Shown: in pieces, positions 12,859-19,988 of the stretch
How positions within the stretch are numbered: the stretch's first letter is position 1
Layout: each line of letters opens with the position of its first letter
IMG/VR virus record: IMGVR_UViG_3300030107_006089
Span: 1-48,149 of that record
Strand: one strand, 5' to 3'
Source: a virus
DNA: 48,149 nt
The notes under the pieces: generated by a model
Seen by the model: the letters and a program-made list of their open reading frames with translations, nothing else
Databases searched by the model: none
Told to the model about the DNA's origin: nothing
Translations under genes and position numbers: made by a program

Positions 12859-14214
12859 GTGCCTGATCTTGATAAAGTACTTGCGAATAAAGAGAACAAC
12901 CTAAGAACACTTATTCAGACCGCTAAACAGCAGGGGCCTATTGGGACCAAACCGATTGCTGTAAACGGCCAGATGCGTGTGATAGGAAACGCGGCAGCAG
13001 TAGGTCAACCTGAATCAAAGGTGGTCAATCTACTAGACACATATGTCACTAAGAATGGAGACATGGCTTTTAGGCCAAGCCGACGAAACGCTTACTTGGT
13101 CTTGTGCAACGACACTAGAGTAAGAGGAAAGATTTGGCACGATGACTTCAAAGGCACGTTGATGCGCAGCCAGGAGGAATACAAAGACACTGACGATACC
13201 AAGCTACAGATGTGGCTTGAGGGCATCTACGGAATGAGGATGTCAACTGGGACGGTTTCTGAAGTGGCTCGACTTGTTGGAGAAGAGTTCTCTCGGAATC
13301 CTTTGCACGAGTATTTAGAGGGCTTGCAGTGGGATGGAATACCGCGCATCGATACCTGGCTGATTCGTGGAGTTGGAACCATGGATACAAGGCTTGTTCG
13401 AGATGTAGGCAAGCGATGGCTTATCTCTGCAGTGGCAAGAGCCATGCAGCCTGGGTGCAAGGCAGACACTGTACTCATCTTTGTGGGACCACAAGGCGCA
13501 AAGAAGAGCACTTGCTTTCGAGCGCTGTGCGGAGACGAATACTTCTGTGACACGCCGATGGATATCGGATCTCCAAACGCCTACAGTCAGATTCGTAGAG
13601 CGTGGATTTACGAGGTTGCTGAGCTTGATTCAATCCGAAGGTCTGCCAACAGTGCAACCAAGGCGTTTCTTACAGCTCAAGAAGACACATACAGGCCAGC
13701 ATACGGAAGACATGCAGTCACAACAAAGAGACACTGTATCTTCTGTGGAACAACAAATGAACAGTCATTCATTTCTGACATGACAGGTTCGAGGCGGTTC
13801 TGGCCAGTTCGAGTAGGGACTGTAGATCTCCAGTGGATCAAAGACAATCGAGATCAGTTGTGGGCCGAAGCGATGGCGGCTTACAAGAGAGGAGAAATCT
13901 GGTGGCTTGAGAATGAGTCGGAGAGTGAGTTGCAGAAAATATCTGAGGACTACCGACAGATTGATCCGTGGCAACCAATGATAGAGCATTGGTTGGTAGC
14001 CAAGAGCAACGTCACAGTCACAGAGGTAATGCAGGAAGGACTGAAGCTTGATCCAAACCAAATGAGCAAGTTGGCTCAAATGAGAGTTTCAGACATCCTT
14101 CGCCACCTGGGCCTAAGTCGTGTGAGGAAGACTCGATTAGGCAAGAGGTGCTATGTTTGGTCGAGGTTTGAGTCGAAAGATACAGATGAAGAAGATGAGC
14201 ACGCCGATTTCTAA
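12859..14214 (+). CDS. VapE/VirE-family replicative ATPase-helicase (451 aa)
   Basis: GTG start with GTAGAGG just upstream. Matches the virulence-associated E family (PF05272 type), an AAA-like superfamily 3-related ATPase of phages and phage satellites. Seen: Walker A GPQGAKKST at 210-218, an acidic Walker B-like region (YEVAELDSIRR) and the typical CIFCGTTNEQSFISDMTGSRRFWPVRVG arginine-finger region. The C-terminal 90 residues form a winged-helix-like tail (VSDILRHLGLSRVRKTR). It likely unwinds DNA with the preceding primase. Confidence 0.9.
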   Translation: MPDLDKVLANKENNLRTLIQTAKQQGPIGTKPIAVNGQMRVIGNAAAVGQPESKVVNLLDTYVTKNGDMAFRPSRRNAYLVLCNDTRVRGKIWHDDFKGTLMRSQEEYKDTDDTKLQMWLEGIYGMRMSTGTVSEVARLVGEEFSRNPLHEYLEGLQWDGIPRIDTWLIRGVGTMDTRLVRDVGKRWLISAVARAMQPGCKADTVLIFVGPQGAKKSTCFRALCGDEYFCDTPMDIGSPNAYSQIRRAWIYEVAELDSIRRSANSATKAFLTAQEDTYRPAYGRHAVTTKRHCIFCGTTNEQSFISDMTGSRRFWPVRVGTVDLQWIKDNRDQLWAEAMAAYKRGEIWWLENESESELQKISEDYRQIDPWQPMIEHWLVAKSNVTVTEVMQEGLKLDPNQMSKLAQMRVSDILRHLGLSRVRKTRLGKRCYVWSRFESKDTDEEDEHADF

Positions 14215-14410
14215 ATGCGTCCCAATGGGCTTTACTCTTGTAGAAGAACAGGAATGTTGGTCAGTATTTGATCCCGACCATGAAATGGTAATCGAAGCCA
14301 GACACTACGATGAATTGAAAGACCGGCTTAGGACTATTCTTGAAGCAAAGAACGAAGTTGTTGAAGACAGCCTGATGGACTTCATAGCGAAGAAAAAGGC
14401 AGAAGCCTAA
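14195..14410 (+). CDS. Hypothetical small protein (71 aa)
   Basis: Start set at 14195 (MSTPISKCVPMGFTLVEEQE...), overlapping the end of the VapE gene by 20 bases; in-frame ATGs at 14153, 14186 and 14225 are alternatives. N-terminal part beta-like, C-terminal half a charged helix (HYDELKDRLRTILEAKNE) ending KKKAEA. No family recognised. It is the last + strand gene before the minus-strand islet, ending 2 bases from the convergent gene. Confidence 0.6.
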   Translation: MSTPISKCVPMGFTLVEEQECWSVFDPDHEMVIEARHYDELKDRLRTILEAKNEVVEDSLMDFIAKKKAEA

Positions 14411-14411
14411 C

Positions 14412-14528
14412 TTACCTGCCGTATCCCACCTTTCTGTTCTTCAAGGGCTTAAGAACCTTCTTCTTAGTAGGTTTTTTCAGCTTGCTTTTTTTCATTGTAG
14501 TGCTGCCTTTATATTTTTTACCCGGCAT
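14412..14528 (-). CDS. Small, highly basic protein (38 aa)
   Basis: The minus-strand ATG at 14528 has GAGG 7 bases upstream; the longer frame to 14615 overlaps the zinc-ribbon gene and lacks such a site. MPGKKYKGSTTMKKSKLKKP continues Lys-rich to KVGYGR. Over a third of residues are Lys/Arg, implying nucleic-acid binding or DNA compaction. Overlaps the end of the preceding gene. Confidence 0.55.
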   Translation of the reverse strand: MPGKKYKGSTTMKKSKLKKPTKKKVLKPLKNRKVGYGR

Positions 14529-14637
14529 CTTGTTCCTCTTGCTTGATTGGCTCACCGGCAGGCTTTGAACAAGCCGGACAATATAAAGAGCCGTGATAGC
14601 GGTGGTCACATTCAAAGCAAATGCGTTCTATTTTCAT
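14518..14637 (-). CDS. Zinc-ribbon mini-protein (39 aa)
   Basis: ATG at 14637 overlaps the stop of the upstream H1-like gene (ATGA). Translates to MKIERICFECDHRYHGSLYC then PACSKPAGEPIKQEEQDAG: two C-x2-C pairs (C7/C10, C20/C23) 9 residues apart, a minimal zinc ribbon. It may bind nucleic acid or protein. The tight coupling with two basic proteins suggests they act together. Confidence 0.6.
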   Translation of the reverse strand: MKIERICFECDHRYHGSLYCPACSKPAGEPIKQEEQDAG

Positions 14638-14933
14638 TTCTTTTTGCTCGCAGGCTTCTTTTTAGCGGCAGGTTTTTTCTTGGCAGCGGGCTTACGCTTT
14701 CGGGGAGCTCGCTTGAGCTTCACTTCATCGTCTTTGGTTCCAAACTTTCCGTCAGGCCCAGCATCGACAGTTGCTTCAATTGCGCCGACACGAACCTTGA
14801 TCTCGCCATCTTTCAATTGTTGCTCGAGTGCATCGATATGACTCAACAATGAAGGAACAAGGTTCTGGCCTTTGTAATTGCTGTTCCAAAATTTACGGAT
14901 GTTCTCAAGGCGTTTTTTACTAAGAAGTCCCAC
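14634..14933 (-). CDS. Histone-H1-like basic protein with calcium-loop-like motif (99 aa)
   Basis: GTG start at 14933 with AAAGGAAAAAC upstream. N-terminal 45 residues helical (KRLENIRKFWNSNYKGQNLV...), then VDAGPDGKFGTKDDEVKL, which resembles an Asp/Gly-rich metal loop, then a Lys/Ala/Pro tail with PAAKKK repeats like bacterial histone H1 tails. It probably binds DNA electrostatically. It starts a three-gene minus-strand operon, 20 bases from the divergent gene at 14954. Confidence 0.7.
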   Translation of the reverse strand: MGLLSKKRLENIRKFWNSNYKGQNLVPSLLSHIDALEQQLKDGEIKVRVGAIEATVDAGPDGKFGTKDDEVKLKRAPRKRKPAAKKKPAAKKKPASKKK

Positions 14934-14953
14934 TTAGTTTTTCCTTTGTTAAG

Positions 14954-15223
14954 ATGAAAAGAATGAAGGCTTGGAAAAGATATTTGTCTAAAGACAGTAA
15001 CAAACCCGCTGTCATTCTACCCATAACTGGGAAGATTCTAAACTATGAAGACATGCCAGAGGGAACAATCTTTTATGTAGGAACCCTTTGGAAATACAAA
15101 GGAAACCTTGTCAGGATCTCTGGCCGGTCCTGTAAAGAAGGGTGTGGAGGTTCGATGGTTTTCGAAGATGAAAAAGACAACGAGTTCTGCAGAACATGTG
15201 GTCCATTAGAGCCGAAGCTTTGA
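14954..15223 (+). CDS. Zinc-ribbon protein (89 aa)
   Basis: MKRMKAWKRYLSKDSNKPAV..., a basic N-terminus, a beta-like middle, then CKEGCGGSMVFEDEKDNEFCRTCG (C-x3-C...C-x2-C), a four-cysteine zinc ribbon near residues 57-80. The start has no clear ribosome-binding site; ATG at 14963 is an alternative. Its 3' end overlaps the convergent XRE gene by 18 bases. Confidence 0.6.
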   Translation: MKRMKAWKRYLSKDSNKPAVILPITGKILNYEDMPEGTIFYVGTLWKYKGNLVRISGRSCKEGCGGSMVFEDEKDNEFCRTCGPLEPKL

Positions 15224-15445
15224 TTGAAGACCAGGCCATTCCCTGACCGATACTACGCCCCCCGTGACGTGCTCAATAGCCACAGCCAGTGCCAAGGATG
15301 GCACCTTTCGCCCACCTTCTAAATCTCGTAAATAAGCAATAGAGATTCGCTGACCAAGAGGATCGAGTTCATCATTTAACCAGCCTACAAAGGCTGCTCT
15401 CGTCGATTTTCCAGGTAAACTCGCTCTGTAGTCTTGAACTTGCAT
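15206..15445 (-). CDS. XRE/Cro-like repressor divergent to the recombination genes (79 aa)
   Basis: ATG at 15445 with GGAG 6 bases upstream; the frame extends to 15553 but would run across the facing gene's promoter. The protein (MQVQDYRASLPGKSTRAAFV... LNDELDPLGQRISIAYLRDLEGGRKVPSLALAVAIEHVTGGVVS) carries a helix-turn-helix typical of Cro/CI/YdaS proteins, including the conserved GGRKVPS-LALAIEH end. It probably represses the divergent promoter of the YqaJ gene via the inverted repeat 15496-15522. Confidence 0.8.
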   Translation of the reverse strand: MQVQDYRASLPGKSTRAAFVGWLNDELDPLGQRISIAYLRDLEGGRKVPSLALAVAIEHVTGGVVSVREWPGLQSKLRL

Positions 15446-15469
15446 TGTCACTCCAATCTGATTGTTTTC

Positions 15470-15498
15470 TAGATAAGCCAAAATTTGTCCGCATGCAA
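15470..15498 (-). promoter_or_regulatory. Possible promoter of the XRE gene
   Basis: On the minus strand, TTGCAT (15498-15493), 17 bases, TATCTA (15475-15470). It lies back to back with the + strand promoter at 15510, with its -35 touching the left arm of the inverted repeat. Confidence 0.4.
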
Positions 15499-15522
15499 AG
15501 TGATGCTCCTTGACGCACTTTG
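15496..15522. promoter_or_regulatory. Operator candidate (inverted repeat)
   Basis: CAAAGTG (15496-15502) and CACTTTG (15516-15522) are perfect 7-base inverted arms with 13 bases between. The arms overlap the -35 regions of both divergent promoters, the expected place for the XRE protein to control both genes. Confidence 0.5.
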
Positions 15523-15538
15523 TGAACAGCACTATTTT
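15510..15538 (+). promoter_or_regulatory. Promoter of the YqaJ exonuclease gene (possibly leaderless)
   Basis: TTGACG (15510-15515), 17 bases, TATTTT (15533-15538). Transcription would start about 7 bases later, at the ATG (15546) itself, and no Shine-Dalgarno is seen, consistent with a leaderless message. Confidence 0.55.
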
Positions 15539-15545
15539 AAATACC

Positions 15546-16502
15546 ATGGACACAACAAGAGAAGAATGGCTTCAGGAACGACTCAAAGGACTGGGTGGTA
15601 CTGATGTAGCAAACATTGTCATGAGTTCTGCAAGCCCAGCTCAAAAGGTTGGCTGTTTTCATAAGAGCCCGTTTGCTTTGTGGGCAGAGAAATCGCAGCT
15701 AACAAGACGTGATAGTTCTGAAGACTCGTCTATGAAGCGTGGTCGCGTCATGGAAAAATATGTTTGCGAACTGTATTTGGAGTTTCTTGGAGACGGAGCG
15801 AGCCTGATTGATCCAGGTCTTACTTGGCACCCAGAGCGAAAACGAATCTTTGGTACTCCTGATCGCCTGGTGCTTAAAGACGGAATCGAATGGGGAATGG
15901 ATGCAAAGACTCGACGCAACAGAAAAGGTTGGGGCGATGCCGGAACAGACCAGGTTCCATTAGACACAGAGGTTCAGATGCGAGTGTACATGGAAGTGTT
16001 CAACTCGCCTTATTGGGACGTTGCTACGCTCTTTGGTCTTGATGACTTCCGAGTGTACAGGCTTCAACGAGACGAAGATCTTGGTCAGGAGATCCTCAAC
16101 ATTGCTGACAAGTGGTGGAAAAACCACGTCGATGAATCTGTTCCTCCTGCGGTGGATTCATCAGACATAGCCAAGTCAGTCATTGGAAAACTTCATCCAA
16201 GAGTTGTGGATGAACAGCTTAGGGCTCCTACAAACATAGAGCTTGAGCTGCATAAAGAACTGGTTTCGATCAAACGAAAACACAAAAGAATCGACGATAA
16301 GAAGAAAGAGTTAGAGAATGAACTTCGTCGCTTGATTGGTGACTCGGTTGGCATTGATCGTGTTGCTACATGGAAACAATCTAAACCAAGACAGTTCTTT
16401 GATAAGGTTAAGTTTAGAGAAGAAAACCCAGACATGTACGATTCATACACCACGGAGAAGCCCGGCAACCGGGTGCTTCGAATCTTGGAGAACAACAATG
16501 AG
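15546..16502 (+). CDS. YqaJ-family recombination exonuclease (318 aa)
   Basis: Lambda Exo/YqaJ-type nuclease that resects double-stranded DNA to give 3' tails for the annealase. Seen: N-terminal EEWLQERLKGLGGTDVANI, the GTPDRLVLKDG element and GMDAKTRRN (acidic residue plus Lys of the PD-(D/E)xK core near residues 118-122), then EVQMRVYMEVF. C-terminal 90 residues add a charged coiled coil (KELVSIKRKHKRIDDKKKEL). The start is the ATG at 15546; the frame is open to 15510 but no start there is supported. The stop is reached at 16503-16505 and overlaps the recT start. Confidence 0.88.
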
Positions 16503-17421
16503 TAAGAATGAAATCTCACCCTTAAAAGAACTCGGAAGCTACCTTGAAAGCAAGAAGCCGATTCTAAAGAAGCTAGCCCCTAAAGGAGCAGACATCGACA
16601 AGATCGTTGCCCTTGCCACCTTTGAGGCGGCTAAAAACGAACAGCTTCTACAGTGCTCTCCACAGTCGATGTACATGGCTTTGTCTAAAGCATGCCAGTT
16701 AAACCTGGTTGCAGGCGGGGTGCTTCATCGCTCTCACTTGGTTCCGCTTTGGAATAAGAAGAGCCGGTCTATGGAGGCCGAACTTTGGATTGACTACACC
16801 GGCTTGATGGAGTTGGTTCGTCGGTCTGGAGAGATTGCAAACTTTGTTGCCCGAGTGGTTCATGAAGGGGAAGAGTTTGAGCACTACTTTGATTTGGACG
16901 ATGGAGAAGTGCTTCGCCATCAACCAAACTATGATGGAACGGTTGGAGAACCTAAGCTTGCATACGCTGTTTGTTTTTTCAAAGACGGTCAGCGGCAAGT
17001 AGAGGTGATGCGCAAAGACCAAATCGAAAAGATTCGAGACAACTCTAGAAGCGGCAAGAGTGGCCCATGGGTGAGCCATACAGAAGAGATGTGGCGCAAA
17101 ACTGTAATCCGTCGAATCTGCAAGTACTTACCATTGTCAGCAGAAGCAAAGACTGTTCTTGCATACGATACAAGCGCTGATGTCACTGGAGAAAAGTCGG
17201 AGCTGTTTACTCCCAAATCTGTTCTTCAGGATATTCAAACAGAACAAGTGATAGTTAATTCGGAACCAATCGATGTTGATGGTTTCGATCTTCCGCTGAA
17301 GAAGAAAACTAAGAAACGAACCAAGGCGGCACAAGTGGTTGCTGCCAAAGAAACCGCGACTAAATCTACTGAAACTGACAATCCGTCAGAAGATGATTTT
17401 GTAATCAACCCAGACAGATAA
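16498..17421 (+). CDS. recT: RecT-family single-strand annealing protein (307 aa)
   Basis: Partner of the YqaJ exonuclease. It anneals complementary single strands and promotes strand exchange in a host-RecA-independent route. RecT features: ALATFEAAKNEQLLQCSPQS, SMYMALSKACQLNL, LVPLWNKKSR...WIDYTGLMELVRRSGEI (typical core), HTEEMWRKTVIRRICKYLP. A Lys/Thr-rich tail follows residue 250. GGAG lies 7 bases before the ATG at 16498, which overlaps the exonuclease end. Confidence 0.9.
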   Translation: MSKNEISPLKELGSYLESKKPILKKLAPKGADIDKIVALATFEAAKNEQLLQCSPQSMYMALSKACQLNLVAGGVLHRSHLVPLWNKKSRSMEAELWIDYTGLMELVRRSGEIANFVARVVHEGEEFEHYFDLDDGEVLRHQPNYDGTVGEPKLAYAVCFFKDGQRQVEVMRKDQIEKIRDNSRSGKSGPWVSHTEEMWRKTVIRRICKYLPLSAEAKTVLAYDTSADVTGEKSELFTPKSVLQDIQTEQVIVNSEPIDVDGFDLPLKKKTKKRTKAAQVVAAKETATKSTETDNPSEDDFVINPDR

Positions 17422-17430
17422 GGAACTCTA

Positions 17431-18075
17431 ATGTCTCTATTGAAAGAAATTGAAAATCAACGTCTTGGCGTTTTTGGAAAAAAGAAAGAAGATAAAAAAG
17501 AAACCGATGAAGAATCAAAAGTTCTTCAAGTTTCGGAGTTTCTGAAGATTGTTCGACAAGTTTTTGATCTTCAACTCATTGATAAGAAAACCGTAAACAA
17601 GAACAAAGAGAACCGATTTCGTTTTCAGAAAGTACAGTGGGATATTCAGGGTCTTCTCGGAAACCTTACTCCATCGCTGTTTGCCCTTAAGTGTGCGAAC
17701 ACAATCGAGGGAATGTTGAAAAACATCAACCACTCACAAGGCAACGGCGATTGGAGAATGGCAGAATACGAGGTGGCTTTGGATAAAGACGGTGATGGCT
17801 TAGAAGTTATTGTCGTCGGCGCTAAGTTTGTTGATCTAATCAACCAGCCTGATTTGCAGTATCAAAACGGTATTCCTGCCGCTAACGTCAACGTCAGCGT
17901 TAAATCGGAGGCTATTCCTAAAGAAGTCTTGTCTGCTCTCAGTGAGCGGTCAACGGACGACGATGAGCTCAAGGGGCTTCTTAAGCAATTGATTACAGTG
18001 ATGGCTTCTGACGCTACGCCAACAACAGACACGAAAACACTGCCTCAGGGAGAGGAAGGCGTTGAAATGACTTGA
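17431..18075 (+). CDS. Recombination-operon accessory protein, unknown function (214 aa)
   Basis: AAGGAACTCTA-ATG 9 bases after recT. Helical N-terminus with a Lys/Glu-rich stretch (FGKKKEDKKETDEESK), then a mixed domain (residues 30-150, including GNLTPSLFALKCANTIEGML), and an acidic C-terminus. No family recognised. Position after YqaJ and RecT suggests help in recombination or replication. It is the final + strand gene before the two-way terminator. Confidence 0.65.
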   Translation: MSLLKEIENQRLGVFGKKKEDKKETDEESKVLQVSEFLKIVRQVFDLQLIDKKTVNKNKENRFRFQKVQWDIQGLLGNLTPSLFALKCANTIEGMLKNINHSQGNGDWRMAEYEVALDKDGDGLEVIVVGAKFVDLINQPDLQYQNGIPAANVNVSVKSEAIPKEVLSALSERSTDDDELKGLLKQLITVMASDATPTTDTKTLPQGEEGVEMT

Positions 18076-18090
18076 GCGTTTCAATGCCAA

Positions 18091-18165
18091 AAAAAGTAGG
18101 GGCGGTCACGTCGGGAATGCTTGCTGTAGGGTTCTGCAAGCGACCGTGACCGCCCCCTTTATTTA
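18091..18165. terminator. Bidirectional terminator between early and late regions
   Basis: GGGGCGGTCACG (18099-18110) and CGTGACCGCCCC (18145-18156) form a perfect 12-bp stem enclosing a second hairpin GCTTGC/GCAAGC (18119-18124 with 18136-18141). The left flank is A-rich (AAAAAAAGTA) and the right flank T-rich (TTTATTTAT), so it can stop transcription in both directions. It lies exactly where the + and - gene blocks converge. Confidence 0.9.
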
Positions 18166-18387
18166 TACAGGAGCCGCTTCTTCTGAAGCTTCCTCTGCGG
18201 GTGCCTCTTCTGCGGGTGCTTCTTTTGCAGGAGCCTCCTCTGCAGGAGCCTCTTCTGCCGCATCAGGGGTTTTATCACCGTCATCCATAAGATGACAAGT
18301 ACCCATGCTTGTTGAAATAACTACAACCCCTCCAATCAGAGCAACCTTTGGATTGAGTTTCTTCCAGAGTTCTTTTAGCTTTTCCAT
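18163..18387 (-). CDS. Small anchored acidic repeat protein, lysis-associated (74 aa)
   Basis: MEKLKELWKKLNPKVALIGG then VVVISTSMGTCHL: a basic amphipathic start and one hydrophobic span ending near a Cys (MGTC, possible lipobox). The C-terminal 35 residues are EEAPA/KEAPA repeats. The ATG overlaps the endolysin stop (TAATG); GGAG lies 6 bases upstream. It could be a holin-like or spanin-like partner of the endolysin; the sequence does not decide. It is the last gene of the late operon. Confidence 0.6.
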   Translation of the reverse strand: MEKLKELWKKLNPKVALIGGVVVISTSMGTCHLMDDGDKTPDAAEEAPAEEAPAKEAPAEEAPAEEASEEAAPV

Positions 18388-19202
18388 TATGTCTCCTCAG
18401 ACAGGTCGTCTTCGGTAATGAGTGTATATGTGAAAACCTCAGCACCTGACGCCTTCCAAATACTAACCGCTTCCTTCCAGTCTGCGATTCGGGCAAACAC
18501 CTGGCAGCCAGCCGACCACTTATCTACTCGCGTAGAGTTCTCCCCGGCATGATGCAGATTCACGCCGTACCAGCCCTCGATTCCAGGGTCGTCGTCATGG
18601 CCAAACGACAAAATGTTATTCCGATCATTGTCACGCCAGACGCGGATGGGCGCTGCCCGTTGACACAAAGTTAGGTACTTTCCACGGTGCATATCCCACT
18701 TGTAGGCACGGTAGGAACCAGGCACCATAATGGCTGTGCCAGCGGAACTTCCATAGACCTCAGGATGCTCTAAGCAAAAAGTGCCTGGATCCGTAGTGAT
18801 CCGATACTTCTTGTGCTGCCACAATCCGTTGTTCACCCACACCAAGTGCATCTCATCATCGAAGCTGTTGGAGATCGTGTTGTTTGATCTGACGCCAATA
18901 ATGTTGATTTGACCATCGGTATAAACCTCGTAGTCTTTTTTCTTCAACACATTGATGATAGGTGGTGGCTCATCAGACACTTCGGGCTGCTTTGGCTCCT
19001 CAGCGGCTTGTAAAGCCTTTAGGGTGTTAGGCCCCACGATTCCGTCTGCTGCTAGTCCTGACGCCTTCTGGAAGCGCTTTACGGCCTTTTCTGTGCCTCT
19101 ACCAAAGATTCCGTCTACACCAATCTGGCCATAGCCCTTGTCGTTCAAAGCCTTTTGAATGTCTTTGACTTCATCTCCACGGGATCCGACTTTGATTAGC
19201 AC
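18387..19202 (-). CDS. Endolysin: peptidoglycan-binding domain plus YkuD-like catalytic domain (271 aa)
   Basis: Residues 1-64 form a PG_binding_1 domain (GSRGDEVKDIQKALNDKGYG, GVDGIFGRGTEKAVKRFQKA). A Pro-rich linker (PPPIINVL) leads to a catalytic region with HH217-218 and SAGC (Cys 233) in GVNLHHAGEN...KWSAGCQVF, resembling the L,D-transpeptidase/YkuD His and S-x-GC pattern. It probably cuts or remodels peptidoglycan at lysis. GTG start at 19202. No signal peptide, so it would need a holin. The exact bond attacked is not clear from sequence. Confidence 0.75.
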   Translation of the reverse strand: MLIKVGSRGDEVKDIQKALNDKGYGQIGVDGIFGRGTEKAVKRFQKASGLAADGIVGPNTLKALQAAEEPKQPEVSDEPPPIINVLKKKDYEVYTDGQINIIGVRSNNTISNSFDDEMHLVWVNNGLWQHKKYRITTDPGTFCLEHPEVYGSSAGTAIMVPGSYRAYKWDMHRGKYLTLCQRAAPIRVWRDNDRNNILSFGHDDDPGIEGWYGVNLHHAGENSTRVDKWSAGCQVFARIADWKEAVSIWKASGAEVFTYTLITEDDLSEET

Positions 19203-19209
19203 AGCTCAT

Positions 19210-19617
19210 CTACCCCAAGTCTTTAATACCAACACGAACAATTACATCAGAAGTGGGCGAGGTTGGGCTTACGCTAATAGCTCCTGCTTCAATAACGCCA
19301 GCGATTGCAAGATTGCCAAACGTCGTACTGCTTGGTGCGCCGCTGTTAATAATGCCAATAAACTGTCGGCTTACTCCACCCTGAACTCGAAACAACAAGT
19401 CTGGATCATCAACACCTACATTAACGTCTGACCCATCGTTGTATAAAGCGGCGTGTACAGCATCGCTGCTGTTCTGCGTATTGTCTACTTCAACAATCAT
19501 AATGCCAAGGTTAGCAACAGCACCGCTAATGTCCTGCGCCTCAGTCGTCGTGGCGTCAGTTTCGGTCGCGACATAATCAATTAACTTTGCTCTTTTAGTA
19601 GTAAAGCTTGCTGCCAT
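19210..19617 (-). CDS. Small virion-like protein, beta-rich (135 aa)
   Basis: MAASFTTKRAKLIDYVATET..., low charge, rich in Val, Ala, Ser and Gly, with alternating strands (NLGIMIVEVDNTQ, QFIGIINSG, DVIVRVGIKDLG). No signal peptide or membrane span. It resembles the other small beta-rich proteins of this late block and is probably a minor structural or fibre-attachment protein. Lies 2 bases after the next upstream gene. Confidence 0.6.
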   Translation of the reverse strand: MAASFTTKRAKLIDYVATETDATTTEAQDISGAVANLGIMIVEVDNTQNSSDAVHAALYNDGSDVNVGVDDPDLLFRVQGGVSRQFIGIINSGAPSSTTFGNLAIAGVIEAGAISVSPTSPTSDVIVRVGIKDLG

Positions 19618-19619
19618 TT

Positions 19620-19988
19620 TTAACTCCGTTTCAGAATGATAGTGAGTTTGTTGGTGCCAGATGGACCAGTACTTGCTTCCTTTCCATTCTCTTCAGACAC
19701 AAAGTAGCTGAGACCATTAGAAAACGTCACACCATCAGGAACGGTCCAAACAGTAGTATCGTTTGGCTTCATTTGAAGAATCCAGTTTGGCTGTGTTGTT
19801 CCTGCTGTAATGTCAGCCGAATCAAACAACTTTAGGTAAGCAGTATTGGCGTCTCCGCTTACATAAACAATTGTGTACCAAGTGCCCCCTCCGCCAGCCA
19901 CGTCTTCAACAGCAGTAAGGCCGGGAGCAGTATCATGAATAATGTCTGCGCCTAACGAAAGCGTTTGATTGGTTGCTGTAATAGCCAT
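19620..19988 (-). CDS. Small virion-like protein (122 aa)
   Basis: MAITATNQTLSLGADIIHDT..., Gly/Thr-rich, predicted beta sandwich (GTWYTIVYVSGDANTAYLKL). Its ATG overlaps the stop of the DUF2589-type gene upstream (TAATG). No family recognised. Probably structural by context. Confidence 0.6.
   Translation of the reverse strand: MAITATNQTLSLGADIIHDTAPGLTAVEDVAGGGGTWYTIVYVSGDANTAYLKLFDSADITAGTTQPNWILQMKPNDTTVWTVPDGVTFSNGLSYFVSEENGKEASTGPSGTNKLTIILKRS

Noticed and set aside
14529-14615. Longer form of the 38-residue basic protein (67 aa)
   Set aside because: The extension overlaps the zinc-ribbon gene in another frame and lacks the GAGG site found before 14528.
14547-14852. + strand frames opposite the H1-like gene
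   Set aside because: Antisense shadows with Ser/Phe-rich low-complexity sequence and no start signals.
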